A stretch of DNA of 64,000 nt from Lobosporangium transversale (taxonomy: Eukaryota; Mortierellomycota; Mortierellomycetes; Mortierellales; Mortierellaceae), in NCBI RefSeq assembly GCF_002105155.1, contig NW_019029035.1:1-64000 (forward strand), given 5' to 3'. The notes under the pieces were generated by a model. It was not told where the DNA came from. It did no database searches and saw only the letters and a program-made list of their open reading frames with translations. Of the stretch, positions 22,801 to 33,588 are shown piece after piece. The translations under genes were made by a program, and so were the position numbers. The number at the start of each line of letters is the position of its first letter. The stretch's first letter is position 1.

Positions 22801-24626
22801 TTGTAAAGCAGCAGAATTTAAGGCGTCCTTGCCGATCGAGCAGCGTTGTATCCACAGCATCATTCGATAACAGCGTCAGCCAAGGTGAGCAGAGCAGTGT
22901 CTATTTAGATGTGGGGAGTCAATATCCAGCGCCACCACGCGTTATCCCCGCTTCCTTAAATAGCAAACGCACCGTTCCGCCAGAGACACCATCAGGCCCT
23001 CTATATGTTGGTTCACGATCGTCTTATTTTCACTCTACGCCGACTTCTTCATCACCAATATCTCCCTCGCTATCTGAGCTATCTACTCACAGAGTGGGAC
23101 TAGGTCCATGTGAAGCTGACCTGGAGACGCGGGTTAAGCCGTATTTGACAGCTATCTTAAGTATGACTATGGACATGTGGTGCGGTAAAGTTACACACCA
23201 TGATCCTCCACTGCTTGTCATGGGCTCCCGTAACTCATCCATCAAGCTGACGTTGCTTCCGCTGACTCGAAGCATTATCGATCCGAGCAGGGTTTACGAG
23301 GCTAGCTATCCGCCATTGATGCTTTCTCCTACAAGTATCCCAATACAAGGAATGCCCGCGGGGCATGGCCTTGGCGTCATGTGTATCGACTCTGATGCCA
23401 GCAGGCTTGTAGTTGGATGCACAGGAGGATCCATCCAGCTGTTTAATATGGATCCCGCCATGATGGCCGTAATAGCCACACGCACCAAACCCAACAGCAG
23501 TATCACAGAGCCTGAGTCTGTTATTGCTTTACCACAGCTCAGATCCAATAAAACAGCCTCGATCCGTTCTGCTAGCTCCACACATTCTTTGCATTCAACA
23601 GCGCCTGGATCTTCGGCAACAGTCACGGCAGAAATTATACCTACCTCCGCGGTTGCCGGGAAAATAATAGATAAAGCTACAAGATCAGTCTTTTCACCTA
23701 CTTCAGAGGTGGCTTTCATTACTACTCAGAGTAAGAATATCGGTCGAAGCCGGTCAAGAAGCAGCCCTAGTCTTTTAGTATCAGAACAGCCACCCCAAAG
23801 GATTTCTTACCCCAATATTTTAACCTTGCCGCATCGCAGTAATCCTAGGAACATGAGCTCTCGGCAAGCTCTCGGAAATACAGCAAAGCAGCAGCTCCAG
23901 AAGCAGCATCAGGAGCAGCAGAAATCATTGCCATTATGTTCAGAATACGAAAAGCAAGAAATACTTGTAGATAGTGCCGATGAGACAATTTTACACCGAA
24001 TCCGTTATGATGAGATTTCTTTTTCGCCTCCTTTATCATCGTTAGCCCTATTGACGCCAGAACCGAGCAGGTCTTCTTCTCCAGACCCTTCGTTTAAACT
24101 GGCGACAGTAGAGGAACCTATAAAGGCGAAAAAGAAGTCCAATATCGTCAAAAAGGTCTCATCAGTAGTATTGCTTTCACGTACCGACTCTAGCAGTAGC
24201 GTTACAAGGTTGAGGCCGAGTAAGGCAGTAGGGGGCTCATCAGCATCAACGTCAGCCAAAGCGTTATCCAGTGGATATAGTACACCACTATCGAGTCTTT
24301 CAAAGTATATTTCGAACCAGCCAGCCAAGATGATGATTACGAGACGCCGCGCAACATCTAGTACGGGTATGGACCAAATGGCTAGCTATGGTAGCAGTGC
24401 ATCTATGCCGTCAAGCAATTCTACTACTCCTTTAGCTGCGATCATAAAGGGCCGTAACCGATCTGACTCAAATTTGCTTAGCAGTGTTCGAGACAGCGTT
24501 AGCAGCAGCAACAGCAGCAGTAGTTCTGTCCCGACACTAAAAGACTTTTCCAAAAGGTGGAGCTTTACACCTTGGAATAGCTCTTCACGACGCACCAGTA
24601 AAAGCAAAGGCGTGTGTTTAGGGTGA
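19899..24626 (+). CDS. Large F-box and WD40-repeat protein
   Basis: Probable substrate receptor of an SCF ubiquitin ligase, about 1,434 residues. Exons 19899-21385, 21481-21655, 21740-22149, 22279-22465, 22581-24626. The start is the first in-frame ATG (MVSFSHTSG). Residues 1-400 are low complexity (Ser, Pro, Gln, Asn). Residues 415-480 form a coiled coil (LLKQIAVQRAKLNVLQTGVQ). The F-box is at about 526-566 (MLEGLPLSVSKMVMMNLSFV, then CRMVSQSW). WD repeats follow from about 610: FTMQGHTNFVTSIKDLGGWI, VSGGYDEKVRLWEASSGRC, LVTAGFDRTVLVWNWSTRQ, CIDATLRVFDIPSK and NKKVYVWQLEH, plus weaker ones to about residue 975. The Ser-rich tail of some 450 residues has no domain. The fold resembles Cdc4/Met30/Pop1-type proteins, but the substrate is unknown. 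Confidence 0.85.
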
Positions 24627-24785
24627 TGAAAAATAAAACAGCAGCTTCTACCATATTGTGAACATAAACTCTTACTTCAATAGCGTCTTTATTTCAACCG
24701 AGATAATCTGGTAATACATGTTTTTCACTAAATAATCTAAAAACATATACCACACTCTACTACATTTCTTCTTGGGTCTTGTTTC

Positions 24786-25990
24786 TTATGCCTTCTTCTT
24801 ATCTTTGGTGACTAATTGCCGCTCCTTCCATCCAAGATAAAGTGGAAAGACTGTACTGACAGATAAGACGGGCATAGCCAAAGTCAAGAGAACTCCCACA
24901 TGAGGCTTCTTCAGCTGCCAGCTTGACCGAAGGATGTACGCAGCTGCCAAAACATTATTGAAGATCAAATCGGCGCTGATAGACGTCTGACAATGGTTGG
25001 ACCAAAGAGTTGTGTACAAGATAATGGGCTTCATGATGGGTGAGAGCACGAACGGAAGGGTATACGTCGTATGGCTAGCCAACGCAATTAAAGCCAAAAT
25101 AAAATACAACAGAGGTAAACTGAAAGTTGAGAATCGACGTTGAGAGTCCGGGTTGAAGACGAGAAATGATGGGATCAAGAAGAGGGCGTGGGTCAAGACT
25201 AAATTGTAAATGAATCCTTTGGACATGGTTGCCAAGAAAGGTGTAGCAATGACACTAGCTTCACCCAGGAGGATCAACAAAGCCAAGAATGTAGGGACTG
25301 TACGAGCTTGAGGACGCTTCTTGGGGGTGGAATCGAGTTGTGCCAAGAATAGGGGTCCGCCAACGGACATGCTGCCGAAGAAGCCCAAGAGAACAAACCA
25401 CCAAGTTGGGGTCCATGGCTTGGGTTTAGCACGAGGGTTTTTCTGCTTTGCTTCTTGATTTGCAAACGCGATTTCGCGACGTAATGTCTGACCTTCAACA
25501 GACCAACAGGTTAGGGCAGTGCCAGTGAGAATCAATAATTGGCTGCTCCACCACCATTTGGGTAGAGAACTGGTAACAAGGGCATAGGCCTGGACACTGT
25601 TATCACCACGCCAGAATCATCGCATCAATCATTTGTTAGTTCTATAATGACAATTGCATGTATGATACCGGTGAAAAAAAAAAAAAAAAAAAAAAAAGAG
25701 CTTACAATAGATCTGATTCGAATAAAACGGTCGAGATCACTGCCGAGCTTAATGTATTCAACTTTGAAGAATGAAATGATGTAGTACCAAGTGGTGAACA
25801 ATGAGCTGATGGCAATGAGAATGTAGAGAGCATTCTGAAACGAGAATCGAGTGCGGACAATGCAGACGACTAATGCAGAAATGACCGTTGCAAAATAGAC
25901 AATGATGGACCCGACGGCTTTGTAATATAGTGTCGGGTCATTCTGCCCTCCTCCTGTTGTTGCTGCTCTAGGGGTTCCTGCAATATCCAT
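24786..25990 (-). CDS. Multi-pass membrane protein, unknown function
   Basis: About 362 residues from exons 25990-25706 and 25589-24786. Some eight or nine hydrophobic segments are visible, including VGSIIVYFATVISALVVCIV, WWFVLLGFFGSMSVGGPLFL, FIYNLVLTHALFLIPSFLVF and FSLPLLYFILALIALASH. The N terminus (MDIAGTPRAATTGGG) is short and soluble, and the C terminus ends in KKKA-like basic residues (VTKDKKKA), which could act as an ER-retrieval signal; that is inference. The second exon's acceptor is ccag at 25590; another AG a few bases upstream would break the frame. I do not recognise the family. The gene converges on the F-box/WD gene with 159 bases between stops. Confidence 0.6.
25674..25697. 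repeat. A24 homopolymer in intron
   Basis: A run on the plus strand, hence U on the transcript of the minus-strand membrane-protein gene. It starts just inside its only intron, 8 bases past the donor. Confidence 0.9.
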
Positions 25991-26699
25991 GAGTTTAATT
26001 GGCTTGGAGAAGCTTTGTTGTAAGAAGGTGAAGAATGAAGAAAAGCAAGCAAGTAAAAAAAATTGGACTTCACATATCGGCAAAGAAAGCTGCGGATTCT
26101 GCGTTTTTATTTTTTAAACGCGCCATTTAGAGTTTTCTATTGTTTCACCCTCCACTTTACCCACTTTACCTACGCGCCTTTTGCCATTTACGTTCATTTT
26201 TGCAGAGCAAAGGAGCAAAGCGTATGTACCCAGTTCTTATTTCCTATATCTCTTGAAGCCGGGACACGATAAATGCATAGATGGCTCCCTGCATCTCCTG
26301 TCGATCATTCTATTTGGGCTTAAAAATAGGACGCTCCTCATGATACATGATATTTAATCATACCCTCCGAATATGCCCCACTTCTGTTAGTGTGGATGTA
26401 GTAATCAATGTAATACGTCAAGTCGTTTGTTCCTTTGAGTATATGTCTATTTCGAGAGTGTCCCAGTCTGGCTCGCCAAGAGTAAGTTTTTTTTTACATC
26501 CATACCTCTTTTTTCTATCCCTGCCTATCTGATATCAGCCACTAGTTACTCGATAGAGCCCCGTCCCGTCAGCAGAAAATGCCCTCCAAGCCTTCATAGC
26601 GATTTCCCACTTTTATTTTCATTAGCGTGCCTTCTAATGCGAAGATCATACATCGGATATCTACCACTTATACTCGTAGTAGATCAATCAAAGGCGCCG
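25991..26699. other. Intergenic region
   Basis: No supported gene. It contains the leader of the minus-strand membrane protein and AT-rich DNA, with short open frames lacking any family resemblance. Confidence 0.5.
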
Positions 26700-26927
26700 T
26701 CAAAGCCCAAGTGAGTTGATAACATAGACAAAGTATCCGACGCCGGCGCCAACGCCAACAGGAGCATTGCGATGAATAGGATCTTTAGCAGGTCCTACTA
26801 CCCTGTATCTTCCTAATCCTCCAGTAGCAGCTCCTCCAATCGCTGTTTTGCCGCTTATAATTGTGGCTTTGGGTGTGTTCCCAGATTCGGTTGAGAACCT
26901 TTTCTCGATACCAGCGGCGTCGACCAA
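26700..26927 (-). CDS. Possible small mitochondrial protein, 5' end unclear
   Basis: A 75-codon frame with coding-like character. It has an amphipathic basic start (IEKRFSTESGNTPKATI; RFST is typical near mitochondrial cleavage sites), a Gly-rich part (AIGGAATGGLGRYRVVG), then DPIHRNAPVGVGAG and a hydrophobic end (GYFVYVINSLGL). The frame has no ATG: it is open only back to a TAA near 26938. An ATG in a neighbouring frame (MFWSTPLVSRKG, about 26934) suggests a small unseen intron or a one-base difference. Not recognised as a known family. Confidence 0.4.
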   Translation of the reverse strand: MVDAAGIEKRFSTESGNTPKATIISGKTAIGGAATGGLGRYRVVGPAKDPIHRNAPVGVGAGVGYFVYVINSLGL

Positions 26928-27509
26928 AACATTTTAACTTTTAGACTTGTAGTGGCATGTCTCTCGCAATACCGTGATAAAATCATGAACACACTCTTGA
27001 TCTTGTCGAGCACGATATTTAAATTTCTAAGAAATATATATCTACGCGTACAATCCGCTGGATCCGTATTGATGGCCTCACAACAAGCATATTAACTGAA
27101 GGTATAGAAGGTATAGGCCACCTATCCCGAGAAATACTTTACTGCGTTACTGCGTTACTGTGTTCTCATAGTTCTGTGGAGCCACTTTTAGTGGCTGGGA
27201 AAAGCGTCATCAGCTGTTACAGACAGGAGGAATTATGACACACATGACAAGTGGGTTGTGCAGTTTCCCCACTATGGTGCCTATGGGCATGAAGTATTGG
27301 CGGTCTTCGAGTTATCAAACAAATTGAAATGAAATGCATTTTGCCATAGGCAATAAAGATAGACATAATTAAGCTTTTATTATAAATAATGCCATACTGG
27401 ACCGTGTATCAAAGAATCCGATTGTCATTTTTCTTTTAACTTTTTACCACCACTTCGTTTCGCTTCATTTCACTCCATACTTCCCTAGCTATATCCAAGT
27501 CCCTTAACA
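26928..27509. other. Intergenic region, AMP deaminase promoter
   Basis: No gene seen. AT-rich DNA with a direct repeat of actgcgtt near 27137-27155 and a pyrimidine-rich stretch (27425-27500) just before the AMP deaminase start. Confidence 0.45.
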
Positions 27510-30500
27510 ATGTCTGCACGCCGTACGAGCGACAGGCATATTGACCATAAACAAGAGCATACAGCGCAACAGCATGAGGGCAACTTTGAAACCCCTGGCA
27601 CATCCCACTCGTGTCATAATGAAAAGACAATGAAGCAGGTATGTTGCGAAAGCTATTCTAGACATTGTATAAAGATATATACGTTGTAAATGATACGCAT
27701 CCCAACTATTAATTGGTTGAGCATGATGATTCGTATACTCTCACACAGGACTCTAAAAAAAAGTGGTTGAAAACAACTACGTATTAGGGAGACAGCAGGT
27801 CCCCGGACCATGGGGATCAGAGACCTTCCAGTCGCTCCTCGGCTGCTAGTGAGTCAGCCTCAACTGCGGAGGAGGCTACTGGCGAAAATAGTACACTTGA
27901 CACCGATACCTCGAACTTACGCAACGTGGACCCGGAGGCGGGTAATATGGGTCGTCAAGCCAAAAAGGACAAAAAATCAAAGTCCAGTAGCGTGCCTAAG
28001 AACGACGTGGCTGAACAACTACACGATATTTACGGGAGTTTTCAAAAATGCTTGGATCTTCGTGAGAAGTACATGAGGGTTTCTTGTCAACGTGTGGGCG
28101 ACAATCCGAGCAATAACGATGACTGGATAATTTACCCGCCGCCTCCACCTCCATCTTGGCCCCCGCCAGAGAACCCTGGTCGTGTCTGGGACGGCCCTAA
28201 GAGCATTGGGAGTGATTTCATCAAGGAGGAGGTCCCTATTCCAGGAATGTGGGACTATTTATTTGAGTTGGACGACACTGGTGTCTACCAGGTAACGACG
28301 TGCTATTGTTTATTGCCCCAAATATACTGGTATTGCGTTTTGTGCTCAGCTTTTTCCCTCTTTCTTTTTTTTTTTTTTTTTTTTTTTAATTTTTTTTCTT
28401 GCCAAACCTTTACAGGTTTATAGCTCAAAGGAAGACATGGATGCTAAAAGGCCTATCGTCAACGTACCTAAGCCTAAAGAGTATTTTCAAGACCTAGACT
28501 TTGTGTTTTCGGTCATTTCGGACGGCCCCATAAAGAGTTTTGCATATCGTCGCTTAAAGTATTTGGAAAACAAATGGAGCATGTACACTTTGCTGAATGA
28601 ATACCAAGAACTTGCAGACTCTAAGCGGGTGCCTCACCGTGACCTCTACAATGTTCGAAAAGTCGATACGCACGTCCATAATAGCGCCTGTATGAATCAA
28701 AAGCATTTGCTTCGCTACATCAAGGCTAAGGTGAAAAAGACGCCTGAGGATGTGGTGCTTTCCCGTGATGGAAAAGATTTGACACTGGAACAGGTCTTCC
28801 AGAGTTTAGATTTGACCGCGTACGATCTGAATATTGACACTTTGGACATGCATGTAGGTATTTAGGAAAGATCATGGGATATATCATTCTGAACAAACAA
28901 TTCTCATTGTGCTTTTCATAACCGTAATGTTTATTATACCGCTTCTTTGAAACATCATCTAACTATATCGACTCGCTGACATATAGGCGCATAAAGACAC
29001 GTTTCATCGCTTTGATAAATTTAATTCGAAATATAACCCGGTCGGTGAGTCTCGTCTTCGCGAGATTTTCTTGAAGACTGACAACAAGATTAAAGGCCGG
29101 TACCTCGCTGAAATCACTCGCGAAGTGATTTCAGATTTGGAGGAGAGCAAGTATCAGATGGCTGAGTACCGCCTCTCAATCTACGGGCAAAGCGAGGACG
29201 AATGGGACAAATTGGCTGATTGGGTGGTTGAGAACAAAATTTTTTCACCTAATGTGCGATGGTTGATCCAAGTACCTCGATTATACAGTTCCTACAAGGC
29301 CGCTGGGACCATGCATAACTTTGAGGAGCTGGTGCAAAACATCTTTAAGCCTCTATTCGAAGTTACTCGTGATCCATCCAAACACCCCAACCTTCACATC
29401 TTCCTCCAGCGGGTCGTAGGATTTGATTCTGTGGATGATGAATCAAAGGCAGAGCAACGTATCTATAAGAAGTATCCTTTCGCGCGCAATTGGGATATAT
29501 CCATGAATCCTCCCTACAGCTATTTCCTGTATTACATGTTTGCCAACATAGCAAGCCTGAACAACTTCCGTCAGAAGCGCAAGTTCAGTAAGTGGATGCA
29601 GAAGATCAAAGTTAAAAAAAAAGAGAAAAGATTTATGGAATGAAACCACTGTGTCTTTTATACTAAGCATAATACTTTGTTTTAGGCACATTTGTGCTCA
29701 GGCCACATTGCGGAGAGGCAGGCGATACGGACCATTTGATATCAGGATTCCTTACATCGTTTGGTATATCACATGGAATAACGCTCCGCAAGTCGCCAGG
29801 GATGCAATACTTGTACTACTTGTCACAGTTGGGGATTGCTGTGTCTCCCTTGTCCAATAACGCGTTATTCCTAAACTTTGAGCGAAACCCTTTTCCAAAT
29901 TTCTTCCATCGCGGACTTCACGTCAGTCTGAGTACAGACGACCCACTACAATTTCATGTTACAAAAGAGCCATTGATTGAGGAATATAGTATTGCAGCTC
30001 AGGTAAAGAGCTTGGTTTTGAGGAAACTGTTTTTTTTTGTCAGCAAACGATGCTCGTAATGACTTCATTTGACTTATGGGCTGTTGATGGCAAATGTAAC
30101 ATAGATCTGGAAATTGTCGAATACAGATATGTGCGAGATTGCACGTAACTCTGTGCGTCATTCTGGATTCGAGAGCAAGATTAAAAAGCACTGGATTGGC
30201 GAAAATTGGTACCTGCCAGGAGTTCCAGGAAATGATATGGGCAAGACTAATGTCCCTAATGTCCGTATGGCATTCCGATATGAAACACTTCAAGAGGAAA
30301 TTGATATGTTTAAACGGTACTCTCGCATTCCTAAGCTTATGCAGGCTCACAGTCTATCCTTGAATATGGAAGATCCACCAACAGACAAGGAGCCATCATT
30401 TTCTGTTGACGAAAAGGAAAAGAGAAATTTCGAAGCTTCATTTTCAGAGTATAGGCCAGGAGAAAAAAAGCGCACGACGGCAGAAATGATGACTGACACA

Positions 30501-30521
30501 GACGATACAGCGTTACTTTAA
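27510..30521 (+). CDS. AMD1: AMP deaminase
   Basis: Cytosolic enzyme converting AMP to IMP and ammonia, in adenylate balance and purine interconversion. Six exons: 27510-27638, 27788-28291, 28416-28853, 28987-29587, 29686-30002, 30105-30521, totalling 801 residues, normal for fungal Amd1. The N-terminal 120 residues are disordered, with a Pro-rich [11 protein letters not shown]. Catalytic features: KVDTHVHNS at about 293 (the first zinc HxH), [42 protein letters not shown] at about 563, SPLSNNALF and [10 protein letters not shown] at about 639-648 (active-site aspartates). The end, [11 protein letters not shown], is conserved; the last 50 residues are not. Intron positions restore unbroken conserved blocks, so the model is reliable. 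Confidence 0.95.
28365..28387. repeat. T23 homopolymer in intron
   Basis: T run in intron 2 of the AMP deaminase gene, about 28 bases before the acceptor. Confidence 0.9.
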
Positions 30522-30757
30522 AATGAAGTCATATCTTCCTAGGCATCCAGTCCGGATGGCAACTGAGAATAAAGTAAGAATAGTACGAACGTGACAAATG
30601 TAGAGCGTCGGTTAAGATTACCATTAGTTATGCCCAGGAAGTCAATCATTGCTGAGTGCACAACTTCGATAAGGCGCAAGAAGACACGTCAACAACGACA
30701 ACGACAGCAGCGAGTTGCAACGAACGCTTCAGGAGAGCAGACAGAGCAGCCGAAGTG

Positions 30758-30789
<32 letters not shown>

Positions 30790-30953
30790 TTTCCAGGATC
30801 ATTTATGATGTCCTAACTTCATTTATCGATAAAGTACTGATTTTCCCAAAAATGATTATCTATCTGAAGATGACGCTATTAATCTTAATACTATATATTT
30901 GTAAATACGAAATGTCATTGTAAATGAAAATATAACAAAATAAATAACTTATA
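30522..30953. other. Convergent intergenic region
   Basis: Lies between two convergent stop codons, so it should hold both 3' ends. Contains an A30 run at 30758-30787 and AT-rich DNA with aataaa-like motifs near 30940. No gene. Confidence 0.55.
30758..30787. repeat. A30 homopolymer
   Basis: Intergenic A run between the convergent AMP deaminase and DSC2-like genes. Confidence 0.9.
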
Positions 30954-31878
30954 CTACGATGATGAGGTAGATGGCTGTGTGGTAGATTGGTTATCAAGGA
31001 GATATTGGACTGCTCCATCTAAGTTATTGTTGGCAGAGTTGAGCGCAGCGATAGCTTGTTCTTGAGTCGCTGCGGGAAAGATTGCTTGAAGAGTCGCAAT
31101 CTGTTCTTCTGATGGTGGCCGTGGTGTAGCCCCTTGAGGTGCTCCTCCAGTTGAAAGGACGTCCAAATATTCCTGCCGAAAAATAAAAAAAATAAAATAA
31201 TAAATAAATCAAGAACCAGGGCGTATAGAATAAAAAAGAGAAAAGGGGCTGTTTTATTGCAAATGTCCATTTTACCCGCATGGCTTGAGCAGGGCGATCG
31301 GATGCTCTTGTTTGGGAGCGGTTCTCAAAAGTCGTAGCAGTTGAGCGAATAGCTGGTGAGGATGAAAAGATTGGTAACAAGAAGTGTTCCCCGAATCGGG
31401 CCACGGGCTTTGGAAATCTCCAGCGCCTTGTCCCTGCAAAATCACTCCTATAGATCGCGCCTGCTAATAACCCACAAATACTCAATGCGATTGATCCTGG
31501 TATATGTGAAAATAGAAGCTGCATTTTTATCCAGGACGCAAGCAGTAAATACCATTTTTTTTTTTTTAGAATTATAATGATGTTAATTACTCCTTCACGT
31601 ACAACTTTTTTCATTTAATATCGTACTATGCCATGACCTTATATGGCTCACCTGTGCTCCAAGGATGTACATGAAGATTTTGTCCGTAAGTGCCACTCCA
31701 AAGACTTTGAATTCGTACATCACTGGAATCAAGATGTAAAATTGATAAAGCGCTGCAAAAATAACGCCATAGGGGCCTGCAGGCAAAACATTTAGACCTA
31801 GGGCACTACCGGTGACCAAAACTGCCACGTTCAAGAAGGTGCACAAGACAGCCGCTACGAATATGAATGACTATCGTC

Positions 31879-31910
<32 letters not shown>

Positions 31911-32607
31911 ATGATTTAGCAAGCATAATAATGTTGGGAAGCCGCCACGATAAGTTGAGAGGGCTCCATTACACTTTTGTTTTTGTTCTATTTACTTCTA
32001 CTTGCCACGTATTTTGCTGGTCCAAAGAGCCGCTCAATGATCCTGAGATGATATATAATGAAGCCACCGAAGAGGAGCTCTGTCGATGTTGAGAAAGCGA
32101 AATGTGACACAATTAAGCGCCAAAACTGTAGCATATTACATATATTACATGCAAAGAAATAAAGATAGAATGAAGGAACAATTAAAAGGAGAAAGGCATG
32201 GGTTAGCTCGGCATCTGAAATAAATAAAGAATTGATGAAAAGTACATCGCTGCGTCATACTATATTTTACAAACAGCTGGATACGATGCATTTAAAAAAG
32301 CAATACCTGATGATGTGATGTAAGATGAGGCGTAAACTGCAGATGAAAGTCAGTTTTTATCTGAAATATGGACGACAAGAGCGAAAGACTACCCACTACC
32401 AGTAACAGACCCTTGGTCGTTGGTGCATTATAGAAACCTAGAGATATTTTATTTGATTAATTGACACATAGATGATTACAACAAGCTAAGATTGCATGCA
32501 GAGTGATAGCAGCCAGCATCGACCTAACCCTATTTATGACTCACTACCGACTGTGTACAGAGTCATAAAGTAAAACAAACCCTACCTGAGGGTCCTGAGG
32601 CCAACAT
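30954..32607 (-). CDS. DSC2: Rhomboid-like UBA protein (DSC2/UBAC2)
   Basis: Membrane subunit of an ER/Golgi ubiquitin-ligase complex (Dsc complex in yeasts, UBAC2 in animals); a rhomboid pseudoprotease. Exons in transcript order: 32607-32586 (22 bases), 32437-32307, 32125-32009, 31870-31652, 31518-31276, 31172-30954; 316 residues, the family's usual size. Recognisable parts are GFYNAPTTKGLLLVVGSLSL at the first helix, HHQFWRLIVSHFAFSTSTEL, GGFIIYHLRIIERLFGPAKY, further helices with GPYGVIFAALYQFYILIPV, and ALSICGLLAGAIYRSDFAGT plus RRWRFP. The UBA domain is at about 260-305 (PSEEQIATLQAIFPAATQEQ...ALNSANNNLDGAVQYLL). The exon 3/4 junction (KY joined to SFIF) uses a gtggca donor, less standard than the others. 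It shares its promoter with aspartyl-tRNA synthetase. Confidence 0.88.
31880..31909. repeat. T30 homopolymer in intron
   Basis: T run on the plus strand, hence A on the transcript, inside the DSC2-like intron between exons 3 and 4. It ends 9 bases before the acceptor AG, where a pyrimidine tract would be expected. Confidence 0.9.
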
Positions 32608-32883
32608 ATTTTACTTGTATGTTGTCAGTTTTATTTATTTTTTGAATGTTTGACCGCTGCTAAACGGACGACAACGACAAATGGAGGCCTACCAGATGGG
32701 AGTATACAATGAATGTGAATGAAAGAGTTGATTTGATGGGGTGGCGCAGCCGCTTCTGAGGCGGAGCACTTCCACTTCCGCGATACGTCATAAAAAAAAA
32801 GTTTATAAGGCGCATACAAAACAATCTCTCTTCTTCCACAACAGTCATCTTTTTGTCCGACAAAATCACCAAGCTTAACAATC
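32608..32883. promoter_or_regulatory. Bidirectional promoter, DSC2-like and AspRS genes
   Basis: The 276 bases separate two divergent start codons. A TACGTCA site (32784-32790; TGACGTA on the other strand) matches the ATF/CREB-type core, and TTTATAAG at 32802-32809 resembles a TATA element about 75 bases before the AspRS start. Both are sequence matches only; factor binding is inferred. Confidence 0.5.
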
Positions 32884-33553
32884 ATGGCTGACAACGCAGA
32901 GATCAATGAAGTTACCAAGCAGGTTCAGGAGGTTGTTCTTGAGTATGTATTTTAGATCGACCTTTTTTCTTTACTTCGCAAATTTGCAAATTGATAGTAG
33001 GAAGCATTAACCTTTTTTTTTGACCACACAATTCAATTGACACGTATTTCAGTGAAAATGGTCAGCCTCTGTCCAAGAATGCCCTCAAGAAGCTTGAGAA
33101 GGAGAGACAAAAGAAGGAAAGGGCTGAGAAGGATGCCGCTGCTCGCGCGGAACAAGCTGCAGCCAAAGCTGCAGCCACTGTGGTATGAGCAGCATGTTTG
33201 GTTTGCTAGTATTTCAATTGCAATTGCACCTATAGCATGTCTGACTCCAAATGAATGATTATTATTTCATAGGACAACTCCAAGGACTTTTATGGAAAAA
33301 AGCCCATGAACAGATCTCAGGATCGCCCGGGTAAATACTCAGTCCAGTTATTGATGTATCATAATGGAGTATTCTGAATATTCTAGTATTGGTGCATATT
33401 AACCGCTGTCAAACTAATCAGGTGTGCTTTCTTCATTGTAGGGTTGAAGCATGAACGTTTCACCGATATTAGCGCATCTCGCGCTGGTGAGAAGATTTGG
33501 ATCCGTGCTCGTGTCCAGACTTCTCGTCCCACCGGTATGTTCAACAGTATAGA

Positions 33554-33588
<35 letters not shown>

